Position numbers and translations under genes: made by a program. From Plasmodium brasilianum (Eukaryota > Apicomplexa > Aconoidasida > Haemosporida > Plasmodiidae), in contig NC_090117.1 of the NCBI RefSeq assembly GCF_023973825.1, forward strand, positions 124,001-188,000: a stretch of 64,000 nt of DNA, in the 5' to 3' direction. Positions 1-12,816 of this stretch are shown piece by piece. Position 1 is the first letter of the stretch. Each line of letters begins with the position of its first letter. The notes under the pieces are model-generated. The model saw nothing but the letters and a program-made list of their open reading frames with translations. It did no database searches and was not told where the DNA came from.

Positions 1-3000
1 GATACCAATTTTCAAAATTTCTAAGCAGTATTTTTTGTTTGTATCCATATTAATCAATATCTTCAGTAAAATTATAAGGTATGTTAATTTTATAACTTAT
101 AATTTTAAAATGTATATTAATTTACTATATGTATATATATAGATAGATTAGATTAATATATAATATTGAAAACTAGGTTTCCACAATAGTAATATAAAAG
201 AAACATTGGTACCATAAATAAGAACACTTCTATTATATATGTATTATTTATTAACTTTTTTTTTGTTTTTCCTATATAATCAATTTGTTTAAACTTCCTT
301 TATGTAATTTATCAATGAAATTTAATAACTATATATCATCATGCTTTACCTTAATAGGATTAAAATTTTAGAAAGATTAATAATAATAGCATATATAACG
401 TATAATAGAAAAAAAAATATTACGTTCCTCTATAATTTATTTTTTCTTCATATTAAACTGCAAAGTCACATTATGTTGAAGGGAATATTTAACATGTATA
501 ATCCAAAGGAAATTTTAAAGAATATATTTTTAAATGAATAATATGCAATTAAAAATTAATTATAATTATAATTATAATTATACTATTATTAATAAGATGT
601 AAAGCATAATATATATATATATAATAAATTATTTTATTTTTTAAAGATATAATACACTTAATAACATTATATTATATTCCTTATTTTATATAAATTTTTT
701 TTGTAAAAATATATGTATATATATCTTCCATTCATATCTATATGCTGCATACATAAGATATATTGTTTACATTATTTATATGTAACACATAAAATGAATG
801 ATTAAAATACTTCTAAGTATTGGGAAATATAGTTATTGTTCTTAAATTATTTGTAAGGAACAATTATAAAAATGGAAATAGTTTTAGTATATATAATTAA
901 ACATTTATAAATATATGTATTATATTTTTTTTATTCGAAAAGTATGATAACACGAAAAAATAATATTTACTCATATATTTTCTATTAAGGTTGATAAAAT
1001 GTTTAAGAATCAAGTAGTAAAATACAGTTATATTAAAATTTCTTATTTTTTTTCCGACAAAAATTTTTAAAAATTTCATATTATGTAACTAAATTTTTTT
1101 CTTTTCCTATAAATTATTATATGGAATATAACTGTATAGGAAAGAATAAATAATATTAAATTACTTTTTATAATTAAATATTTTTACTACATAAAAATTT
1201 AGAGAAAACATAGATGTAACTTCTATGAAATTCTTAATAAAAAATTTTTTGTACAAATTTATATATCTCATTAACAATAGAAAAATATAGCACAATATTA
1301 TTGCTCCTTCAAATTGTGCGTTATAATTGTTTTTTCTACGTAGTAAATTGCACGATTGTTATTTTCACAGTGTATATTTTACAAAATACTTGAATTCATC
1401 ATGATCATTAATTTCATTATGTGTAAAATATATTTCTGATAAAATTAGCCCTCTTATATATTATGACGATTACTTATATTAGTTATATATGATGATGAAT
1501 ATAATTGATTATAAATGAACATATGGATATAGTCTAAAATGTAACAAACATTAGGGCATTGCATATTTCTAATTGTAGAAATTTTTTAATAACTTATTTT
1601 TATGTTGATTAAATTTTTTTAAAAATGAAATATTTACGTATACATTCATCTCAACATCCCATGTGTAATAAAATTAAAACTTGAAATAATTAATAATTTG
1701 TATATATATATTTATATTATTTTAAAGGATCTCAGTATATATAATTTTTTATCCCATTCATGTTTGTTCTAATATTTACTAATTTTTTAGTTATGGTGTT
1801 CTTAATGTATTATAGATATAATTGTTCATTAAATTAAATAATTTATTTTCCACATAATTCAACATGTTAATTTTTTATATATATAAAATTTAGGATTACT
1901 GTAACATTCATAAGCTAAATTTTACCATCATTAGCTATTTATAATATGATACCTAGATTAAGAACTCATAAATCACATTACAATAAAATTCTATTTTTTT
2001 CATATTATTGACATGTAAAATCATATAGTAAATATTAGACAGAGCTATATTAAAGAATATAAATATACTTAAATTCGTTAACAATTTGTCCTTATAGAAC
2101 TTTACAAAAAATATTTCCCCATATTGTACAATTTTATTGTTTTTAAAAAATAAAAATTTTTTTCTCATTCGCATATGTATATATTCATAAAAGAAGGAAA
2201 ATAAAAATAGTAATTTAATATTTATTATAAACAATAAATGTAAAGAACATACATAAACATTTTCTTTATAGATATATTATACGGAAGAAACATTCAATAA
2301 ACTAGAAATATGCTTATATTTTCTTAATAAATTTAATTAAATATTAGTATATGAATGAAATACGAAAAAAAATTAGTAACATATTATTAATAAGGTGTAA
2401 AAGAAAAAGTATAATTTTAACGACCAATACCTTATTACACGTAAAGTTAATACTTTTTTTATTTAATAATAATCTTAATTTTATTGCTAAATAATTTAAA
2501 ATAGCTAATAATTAATCCTAAAGAATCATTAAAGTTTAAATTAATTATATACAAAATATTCTATGATATTTTTAACATTTATATATTTATTACTTTTTAT
2601 TACTTTTTTTTTTATTATATGTTCTTATTTTTATCACAATAATTCAATAAATAAAATTCTTCAAAATATTACTTTAAATATTATTTTATATATTTCATTA
2701 TTAAAATTTTTTAATTAATATTAAAGCAGCACAATACCTGGGAACCATGAGTAAAATTATGTTTTATTTAATTAAAAAAAATAGAACTTTAGTTTATCTT
2801 ATATAACAAAACATTAAAAGTAACCAGAATAAAAATATATTTTATTATTAACACGCCATTATATATTTTTACTTATAATACATACATAAGTTAATACCTT
2901 ATGTGATTCGAATGTATTAATTAAATGTATTTAATTAATTATTATCATTAGTATATATTGTTGTTCAAATTATTATGTTTTTTACAAATTAATTAAAAAA

Positions 3001-5060
3001 AAAAATTTATAACAGAGTTTAGAAGATTCCAATTTATTTTTTATTATTTTAATCGTTAAAGAGAAATGATAAATAATATTTTTCTAAAGACTAACCCATA
3101 CCCATTATGTCACTTAATTTTATTACATTTTATTATTTCTAATAAATAAATTTTGACTCTTTATTATCAAGTGTACTTAATGAATAAATTTGTTTAAAGT
3201 AAATTATTTACAGTCGTTTTTCTTCTAATTATAATACAATAATTAAATGCTTTTTAAAATGCCATTATATTTATATTATTTTATATAATTATAATTATAT
3301 ATAAAATTTTCAGAGATATTTTTATTTAATGCCTTTTTTCTATTTTTACCTCTTAATGCATATTAAAATTATCTTAAACATGGGAGATCTAAGTAGTTAT
3401 AAATTTTGAAGTAATAGGATACAATAAAAAAAAATTATTTCATATATTACATTGAATAATACCAAAAAACTATAATTCTAAAATTTATATTATTACAAAA
3501 TATTTAATATCTCGAAATAAATTCAATACTATGGCAAGAGAAAGTAAATTTTACTACTTCATTAGAGTTTTTTCATTTACGTTTTAAGTGTAGATATGCC
3601 AGTATTCCTATGAGGTTGTATAATGAACATATAAAAGAAATTTAATACAAATATTGTAATAATAATCATTTATTTAAAAAAAAATATATATTTTATATAT
3701 GTGTAGACATTTATATGTTTTTAAATATCTACTATAATTTTTAGAAAAATACCTTAGAAAGATTATATATCAAGAAAATTAACTTAAATAATACATCAGA
3801 TAAAAGAGTATGAAAATAATTGTATGCAAAAACGCACTCATAACCGTAGCATTCAGAAACATCTTCATTAATAAGTATCGAATACATTTAAAAATACATG
3901 TAATTCATTCAAGGATGGTAATTTTTATAGAACAGAAAATGAGAAATTAGGAAAACCATATAAAAAAAAAAAAAAAATGTCAAGAGAAAAAAATTAATCA
4001 TCATTAAAATGTAATATCTCAGAGGAAATAAGTACAAATTTTGAAAATTAAATATGAAAAATAAAAGACATTGTAATTAAAATGAACCGTAATTTAGACG
4101 GTATACTTAACGGAATAATTAAAAACATTTGCAAGTCTCTTAATACATTTTAGCAAAAAAATATGTCGCAGCTAAACTAACCCCACAATTATTGTATCCA
4201 GTAATATTTCTTCCTCTTTTAATGATTTCCCTTTCGTTATTTCCTTTATACTTTTTTGTATCCAAAAAAAATGATTATTTAAATAAGTTTGAGAATTAGA
4301 AGTCAAATTAGCATTAGCATATATACTATATATCTTTAGGTTTATTCTAAAGAATGATTAACGTAAATATTTAAATTATATGCAGTTATTATAATTTCCA
4401 TGAAATTTTATATATTTAGAAGGATATAAAGCCTCTATTATATATGTAATCATTAATTATATTCTTTTCAATTTTTATCAAAAAGAATAAGCTGAATCTT
4501 GTTCCTATATCCAACTATTTTAAATAGTTGATGTATATTTTTTATGTCAATTTATATAACTATTATTTCATAACTTTTATAAGATAATATATATTTTTTA
4601 TTTTATTTTTTTTATTTACATATTTAGGAAAATCTCTTATATATCTTTCTTTTATTTATTTTCTTAAAGATTCATTTTAACTAACAGTTTTGTTGAGTTT
4701 TTTGCTTTATAAATATTTTTTTCTTTCACACTTATTTCAATATATTTGTAAATTTTTAACGATATAATTATATTAGGTTCTATAATTATGTTCTTTATGT
4801 TAATTTATTTCTTTAGTGCGTATACTTATTTTTTACATGTTAATTAGGATAATTTACCTAATAAAAGCAGTATAATAAATGCTAAAGTTTTTTAGTTAAA
4901 CATAAAAATTAATTTCGTAACAATTTATGCATAATAGAAATATTATTCATTTGAAAATTCTTATTTTTTCAAATGATTTACTTTTTTTTCGGAAAAAAAT
5001 TTATAAAGAATAGAATTACTTCTTTTATAGCATAAACATATACATTATAGTGTGTTCATT
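1..5060. repeat. Segmental duplication copy A (3' flank of an off-window STP1 gene, then an exported-protein pseudogene)
   Basis: Left-most of three diverged copies of one block. The first kilobase aligns by eye with the DNA after the STP1 copies at about 19800-20330 and 41800-42480: shared words such as 'atagatagat', 'attgaaaact' and 'aaagtcacat' occur in the same order. The far part aligns around 3340-3614, 23520-23788 and 44912-45192, and again at 4600-5030 and 24800-25230. By position, the matching STP1 gene should lie just left of base 1. Apart from the pseudogene at 3531-4299, I see no supported coding sequence in this copy; short open frames at 341-541, 897-1079 and 1953-2234 look like chance. 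Confidence 0.65.
3531..4299 (+). pseudogene. Two-exon Plasmodium exported-protein pseudogene, copy A
   Basis: Exon 1 is about 3531-3614: a hydrophobic signal-type segment (residues KFYYFIRVFSFTF) with two in-frame stops, ending TCCTATGAG before a GT. The same exon is seen in copies B (23726) and C (45112). Exon 2 relics run from about 3830 to 4299. A frame with KMNRNLDGILNGIIKN precedes a frameshift, and a hydrophobic segment (FLPLLMISLSLFPLYFFV) follows, ending at TAG. The layout (signal-type exon, intron, charged middle, C-terminal membrane region) is typical of unnamed Plasmodium exported proteins sent to the red cell. There are stops in both exons and at least one frameshift, so it cannot make the full protein. 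Family identity is uncertain; the link rests on its position in the duplicated block. Confidence 0.55.
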
Positions 5061-7170
5061 TTCTAACTATATATATTTATATAAACACAATTATTGTTTA
5101 ATTTTGCATTTTATATTATTCTATATGAGAATTAATTTTATATTTTATTTATTGTGCTATTCTTTTATGTTTAAATTTCTTCTTTTCTATATATTCCATA
5201 AAAATATTCAGTATTACTGTAGAATAATATTAATAGGTACCTTTGCATATATTTTCCAGATCGTTTTTTTTTATTGTAATTATTTACGTGCTCATTTTTC
5301 AAAATGAATTAGTTTGAAGAAATTATGTCTCTTCTTACCATATTAGAAAAATTATTAAAGTTAAAATATGACCAACATTGTATGAAATATCAACATACTG
5401 CTTATATAAACAACAATCCAGGTAGATTAATAAATATGTAATATTGAAAATGTAATTTTCCTATTTCGAGATCTTATAAGTAACAGTTAATTGCGTTTTA
5501 ACTTAAATCGTAAGCAGAACAAAAAATATATTAACGAATAATATTAGTAAGATAATAATAAAACAATAAATATATAACGTTTTATAATATAATTATGTTA
5601 TTTCAATTCAGCTTTTACTTTATTGTCTAAAACATATATTTGACATAATGTATATATACCATGATTAAACAATAAATTAAACTAGACATTAATAAATATA
5701 TAGACATAAATCAATTAATATTGCAATAAATTCAAAATTGAGCGTCATACCATGAATAGCTGAACGTATTATTTTTAAAAATAATTTCAACATATTATCA
5801 TCATTATTAAAGCTATAAATAATTCAGAAGGAATATACTGAATATCATAAAAATGTTAAGGTACTATTCTAAAAAAAAAGAGTATTACTTTAATATATAG
5901 TATTATTTTTCATATATGTTCAAAGCAAATCAAACATAAATTTGATCGTTTTCCACGCTTAATTAAGAAATACTACTTTGTTTATTACTACTATTTTTTT
6001 TTTTTTTTTGCAAAAATATTATCATTTATTCAACTTATATAAAATAAATTCCTTTTATTTATTATGTATATATAGAAGAGATGCATTATATAATAAATAA
6101 AAATACAAAAAAAAATAATTTTAAATTACAAATTATTTTCCATAAATATGTCAATTAAATATTAATGCTATTTCTCGTTTGGAGTTTATAAATATTTATT
6201 TCAGTTGTTATTATATAATTCTCAATGCATTTAGCTTTCTATATTTAAAAAAATATTTTTTCTCAATTTTTTAGTGTTTAGTTTATTTAATATTGGATCT
6301 TCAACATACTCAGAAATAATAAATATTAGATATCCATTCACTTTTATTTTATCCTTCTAAATGAAGAGTGTGCATTAAAAGATTTTAATGTACTTCAATT
6401 AAATTGTTGTGTAAAATGTACTAAACATATAAGCTTATCTTTCATGATATATAATGAAAATTAGAAATTTCTATCATTTTCCTAGCTAATCAATTAATAC
6501 ATATTTATTTTTACCAATTCAGAAAGAAATATATATTTATTATATTTTATTAATATATAATTAATATATCGTTTTTTTAATTTTCTCGTATGTGATGGAT
6601 CTTCATGCACCTTTCATTATTATGTTCTATGAGATCAATATGTAATTCATATAATCCCATATTGCAATACATAATTTTTAAATTTACAAAAGATTTTATA
6701 CAGTTCCAAATAGCAAAAATATATAATGATTTATTATAATTTCTACAATTTCAACCATATATATTTATAGGTACATAATACTAATTAGAAATCTTTAAAT
6801 TAGTAGGACTTATAAAAATATATATATATATATATAATATCGTATTTTAGTGTTTAATGATATATTTAATAGGAATTGATTCATATAAATAAATGCGCAT
6901 TTTCTCATTATAAAAAATAATATTTTATTTATTTAATATATGTATTAAACAAAAAAAAAAAATAATAATATATAAATATAAATAAGTGTATAAGATTCAA
7001 ATTAATAATTACAATTTCTCTAACTTGTGTTTATTAGTTTTTTTGTTTTACTTAATTCCATTAATTCCAGAGAAAGATTTATATGTGTTTTAATTATTCT
7101 CCCCAAAGCATTCTATTACATATGTAATATTTTACCAAATTTATTAACACAATATAATAAGTTAAATGAA
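4300..7170. other. AT-rich intergenic DNA
   Basis: Up to about 5060 this still matches the block copies B and C. The 85-codon open frame at 5050-5307 is rich in F, I, Y and L, as translated AT-rich DNA is, and I do not support it as a gene. On the - strand, 6210-6700 holds two short open stretches with a less biased composition that may be a decayed gene (see findings). Nothing else is supportable. Confidence 0.5.
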
Positions 7171-8217
7171 TTATCGTACATTCCCAATTAATGTTTCAAG
7201 GTTGTCCATTATAAAATCTTCATAAGTATCCATTTGGATCCAAAATCTTATTTTAATTTTTTACACGAGATATCTTGTATATAAATAAAAGTATAAGAAA
7301 CATAAAATTGTTATTTCGTAATAATATTCTTTAAATTTATATAGATTATATATATGTATGCAACCTATTTATATTTTTAAATGAAAATTTTAATTACTAT
7401 AAAACATAAAAATAAAATGAAAACCACTTCTGCAACTAAAAATCCAAATATTATAACTTTGCAGAAAAGATCATCTGATCTTTTAACTGTTCGTTTAAAT
7501 GAATTTTTATTTTTCTTTATAATATCATAGTCAATAGTTAATTACTCATTTATCTTTTTCCAGTGTACACTGGATAAATTAACTGTATAATTTAATTTAG
7601 ATAGGACAGAATGGGGAGTATATATTTGTTCACATTAGAAGTATTTTTGACACACGTTCAAATGATTTGCTTTACGAAAAACATAATTACAGCATTTCAT
7701 CATATACATTTCATATATAGTTTCAATATATTTAATATATTCACAGTACTAAGGTTATTTATTGATAGAATAACTGTTTTTATTCATAATGCGTTTTTAG
7801 AATTTATAAAAATAATACAAATTTTTTTATTTCTTCCAATGATCAAAAGAACCATTAAAATAAAATATGAAGCTTTTACCTACAAATTCTTGAAATTCAC
7901 AAATAATTTTATCATTAAATCTAAATTTATCACATGTATTGTAAGTTATTATCCAATTAGTGGTAAATTTTTTAAATAATATTTTCATATGACTAGGAAC
8001 AGGAATAAAAACAAATATCGTTATTTTCTCATACATTACTGTTTTTATTTTAATAATTATTTAATTTATTTACAAAGCTCTCACAAATTTCTGCTACTTC
8101 TGTTCAGTTTATTTTAAAATTATTCATCCTTTACGTATTTTTATCTGTAACTGTAACATAGCTTTTATTAAATTTATCGTAATTTTTATATTCATGTAGC
8201 ACTTAAAATATATTATC
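7171..8217 (-). pseudogene. pir family pseudogene (- strand)
   Basis: Read on the - strand, exon 2 appears to start after a TTTAG at 8217 and keeps the pir domain order: EICESFVNKLNN near 8080, the aromatic/tryptophan region with FDHWKK near 7830, KYIETIYEMY near 7730, then VCQKYF(stop)CEQIYTP and VLSKLN near 7600. A hydrophobic segment (VIIFGFLVAEVVFILFL) follows near 7440-7385. A last exon with TYEDFIMDNLETLIGNV ends at a TAA at 7171. The spacing matches the intact pir gene at 11117, where SCPDYFKCPN and LLQVLNSN lie at the same places. At least six in-frame stops are present. Exon 1 was not found. pir proteins are variant antigens of the infected red cell; this copy is dead. The + strand open frame at 7611-7979 is its antisense shadow. 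Confidence 0.7.
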
Positions 8218-11116
8218 CTAAATATTAGTAAGAAGAATTGATATATTTAAACACATATTTTTTTTTTTAAATAATTCCCATTCTTAAAGTGATGAAAGAT
8301 GTTAAAACAAGCTATTAAATATGATTTTAATAAATATACAAAATTTATCAAAGCATAAATTCCCGTGGTGTTCGTTCTATTTTGAGACAAACCAATTAAA
8401 TTAAATGTCATTATTATGAGCATATAGATATGAATTTATTTTGAATAATAGCACATAATATTTTGATATATTATTTGTCGCTCATAATATTTATATAAAT
8501 GGTATAAGTAATTGTTATTATAAATTATTCTTTAATTATAAAATGTGGATTATATTATAATAATTATTTCACCAAAGCATAAAAACTAACATTCATAATG
8601 TTGAGAAAAATAAATTAAATATTAGTTATCTAGCACCCGTAATAAAATGAAATTTAATATTAAAATTTATTATCTTTTAAATTTTAATTTTATAAAAATT
8701 CAAAGTACATTTAGCGATACATAAAAAAAAAAAAATGTATATTATTTTCATATTTATACATCTTATTCTATATTAATATGTTTGTAAAATCATCCATTTT
8801 CATTTTGAAAATAATTTTTATATAAAAATATGTATATCATTAAATATACTTTATTGTGAATAACTTGAGTCTCATTTTCTAATATATATTATAAATATTA
8901 TTATAATTTCTTTCTATAGTAATTTTATTAATTCATAATTTATTTTATTATTTTCATGTCAAGGTGTATTGAAATTTTAAAATTAAAAAAAGAAATAAAT
9001 GAAAAATGTTGCATATTATTGAAAATAATAAATTATTTACACATTATATTTGATAAATAAAATATAATTTTTTTTATAAATGTACAAAATAAAAAATCTC
9101 ATTTATAATGTTATAAAAAAAAATGATATGTGCTTTATATTATTCTTCAAGAAAGTTTTAATTTTATTTTTTTAATTGTTACATTAACACAAATGTGATA
9201 TACTGGGTTAGAAAAATAAAAATTTTCATATATATATATATAGATAGATAATTTTGTAGTGTGTTATATATTCATTGGGATATAATTATTTTAAGAATGC
9301 AAAAGTTCTTATTTTTATAAATGTTATGAAATAATAAAGAAATTTTTTTTCTTGATATTCAACACAAAAAAATAATCTTATAAAATTAATATAAACTAAA
9401 ATGAATTTAATTGTAAGCCATATGTTCAGTACAAATATATATTTTCATCAGATATATATAAAGATAATAATTATCATTTCTTCTTTTATATAAAACAATT
9501 TATATATATCCATTATTATTTCATTTGTTTAGACTCTAATTAGCAATAATTCAATTAATATATAATAATATATATAGGAAAACAAAAACGTTTTTCTACA
9601 TAATTATTTATTTATTTTTTTTTATATATGTTTTGTAGTGGAATATCTTCAATCATTGTGTACCAGTATCAATGTTTTAAAAACATTATGGTGTTAATAT
9701 ATATTATTCTTATTATTTTATTTAATCATCTATTTAATAATTTTTTTAACAATTTTCAGGATATAATAAAATAAAAATTTAATATATACTGATAAAATCT
9801 TTTTCGAATGAATCATTTGTGCTATAAAATAATTTTATAATATTTTATTATTTTGGGGACAATATCAATTCTGATATAATGAGAATTATTTTTGTGTTAG
9901 TATACATAATATATATTATGAGATAATAATTATATATGAGAATGCACTTATAAAAAAAGGATAAATAAGTGCACACTCTTATTCATAATTGTTTTATCAA
10001 ACTTATTGCTCATATTATTATTTCATATAACTTTTTTTCAAGATCTTAAAAATGTACAATATGTCCTTTATATTATTAACTATAATTATTCTAATTAATA
10101 AAATTAATTACTACTAATATTATTATTTATTATTGTGAATTAATTTTATTAATAGCTTTTAATTACTTTTATGAGATGGCAATTTAAATTTGAAAAAATT
10201 AATAAAAAAATGTTGTAAAAAGTATATTATTCAAAATATAATAAATAATTTAATGAAAAATTATAAAAAAAAAAAAATCAGAAATTTTAGAACGATGTCC
10301 TTTAAAATGTAGAAAAACTCGTAGAAAAATATTTCCGTAATAAAGAGGAAAATAATTTTTTAAATAGTGCAGTTATAATTGGTATAATTTATCACATACT
10401 AATTTTTTAACATATTTACAAAAATTTATATTTCAAGAGTAACAATACCCTTAATTTATACTACTGCCTTATACATATTAATAAAATTATTTGTAATGTA
10501 TATATTTAGTTAATTTTAATAAAAAAAAATATATATAATATATATAATACAATAACTAGAAGAACAAATTCTGTAAGTTCATTATATATATATAGTTCTA
10601 AATATCAAATCCAAATAATTATTCAAAAGAGCATTGTAATTATGCCAAAATCATACATATAAGTAATATATTAAACGAATAAAATATGTAAATACATAGT
10701 TCACATAAATTGTACGTTATATACATTAAAAAAAATGATAAAAACAAATTATTCTATTATGTAATATCTTAATAAAATAGTATATTACCTTTATAAATTA
10801 TTATTTTGAAGTATAATATTTTCTGAATAAGTTCTTCAATTTATTGGAAATAAATCATAGTTATTTTACTATTAATTTTTTAAAAATTAAAAACTTTTAT
10901 TGTTTTTTGCAGTAATTATACTACGAATTTTTAATCCTGGAAAATGGTTAACTAAATTTTATTAGTAAAAAAATACTTATATAATTTCCAAAATACATAT
11001 GGAATATTGAATAATATAAGAATAAATTTTTTATTTTTATTTTTATTTTTTACATTTAGATAATTGAACATTAAAAATAATAATATTTTTTATTATTTAA
11101 CTTATATCAAAATAAA
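8218..11116. other. AT-rich intergenic DNA upstream of the pir gene
   Basis: I see no coding sequence, RNA gene or named element. The last part must hold the promoter and 5' UTR of the pir gene that starts at 11117, but no motif stands out from the poly-A/T background. Confidence 0.5.
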
Positions 11117-12816
11117 ATGGAAAATATAAATGAAGAATTTTTGGTACACTTTTATATTTTATAAAAAAATTATTAATAATTTAAATAATTTAAATTATTC
11201 AAATTCAAATAAAAATTTCCTCATTAAAAGTATAAGTTATGTCTACCTAATTCATTATTTCTTCTTAATATTTAGAATAAACTTTTAGAAGGATCACAAT
11301 CAAGTAATATATATAATAAATTAAATGAAAATGTCACTGGAAGCCAATATGATACAATTTGTAATGTAATAAATGAATACAAAAATGGAAATGTTTTTCC
11401 AAGCGGAATTTATGATCTATGTAAGCAAATTGCAAGAAATGCGGATGATTTATCAAAAATGTTAAATAAAAGAGGATATCATAATCAATGTTTACATTAC
11501 ACATACTGGATATATTATGAACTAAAAAAAATTTTAAAACAAAGCTCGGAAGATGTTAAAACAAAACATATAATTAAATATTTGGAATTGAAAAATAATA
11601 TTTATAAGGAATATCAATTACATAAGTGTCGACCTGACATTAAGGATAACAATATGAATGAATTAAATGAAAAGGTTGATGAGAAATATTTACATGATTA
11701 TTTTCAAAATTATGATATTATTAAAACCTACTCTGCGTGCGAACGTGCTACATTTCAAAACTACAAGGAATATCTTACTAATATTAGTAAATTATACATG
11801 AAGCACAAAAAGGATAAGCAATGCTGTGATGATCCATTTTGGGATAGCTGTCCAGATTATTTTAAATGTCCAAATGAATTTGATCCTAATAATCTCTTAC
11901 AAGTATTAAATTCTAACACAAATGGTAGATGTAATAACTTAAAAAAATTAGAAAAAACTTCAAAATCCGTTTATCCAATGAATTCTGGGGGTTCCCAAAC
12001 AGATATTATAAGTTCATTTTATTTTATTAGCTGTACAGATATTACAGATAAAAGACAGAAATGTAATGTGTTTCCTTCTTACCCTGCATCTATGAAAAAT
12101 CCTTCTTCATCCTTTACTCAACATCCACCTTATCATGTAACTGTTACGATCGATGGACAACCAAGAACTTCTGTAGATACCTTGTCACAAAGAGAGAGAC
12201 CAGGATCAACTGAAAATTCAGTACAACCGGAACATTTACCCTTTTCAGATCAATTAAGTCTAAATGGGTCTCCAGAAACTAAAGAAAAAGATGTTTGTAC
12301 AACACCAGGATATGTAAAAGATTCATCAGGAAATTGCAGGGAGCCAAATGTGCGTGAAACAACAACTATTGAATTAAGGATAAATGAATATCATCCCAAC
12401 AAAAAAAGAGCTTATATATCATTCAAGAATAATTCTATTTCTTCTAATACATTCAACAATTTTTTCCGTGCCGGTATCATATTAACTTTGATAGTGGGAA
12501 TAATTTCCATTATTTTTATTTATTATAAAGTAAATTTAAATTCTCAGTAAAATCAAAAATATATTAATTTACTATTTCTAATATAAAAAAAATTTAAAAA
12601 TTATAAAATAAATAAATTATGTATGTTTTTTATTACTCACTTTTATGTTAGTTTACTCCCTTTGGAATATGTTTTCGTAAAAAGATGTCAAAGAAAAAGG
12701 GAATTCACGATTATTATGATGATCCGTATATGCGGCATTTTATAATCCGTGCTCCAAAATCGGTTAAAAGAAAGGTTGGAACTAAGGGATTAAGATTTTC
12801 TTATTATTCCATGTGA
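11117..12816 (+). CDS. pir: PIR (Plasmodium interspersed repeat) family protein, three exons, intact
   Basis: Exons are 11117-11143, 11276-12529 and 12652-12816; all junctions are GT-AG and phase 0, giving 481 residues. Exon 1 is nine codons (MENINEEFL, in an AAAATGG context). Exon 2 carries the pir ectodomain with spaced cysteines (ICNVINEY, DLCKQIARN, QCLHYTYWIYYEL, a DYFQNYD block, CPDYFKCPN), then a Ser/Pro/Thr-rich stem from about residue 250 to 360, and one membrane segment near residues 408-426 ending IYYK. Exon 3 is 54 codons, opens FTPFGICFRKK as pir last exons do, is very basic, and ends RFSYYSM. PIRs are variant proteins placed in or on the infected red cell. I chose this start because it gives the short first exon usual in the family. 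The single-exon reading 11459-12550 is a partial view that runs past the donor at 12530. No signal peptide is evident, as is usual for pir. Confidence 0.9.

Noticed and set aside
1953..2234. Open frame of 93 codons on the - strand
   Set aside because: No recognisable motif, and it lies in the non-coding flank of the duplicated block.
5050..5307. Open frame of 85 codons
   Set aside because: Made almost only of F, I, Y, L and N, with no splice or family signal, and not kept open in the matching parts of the other block copies.
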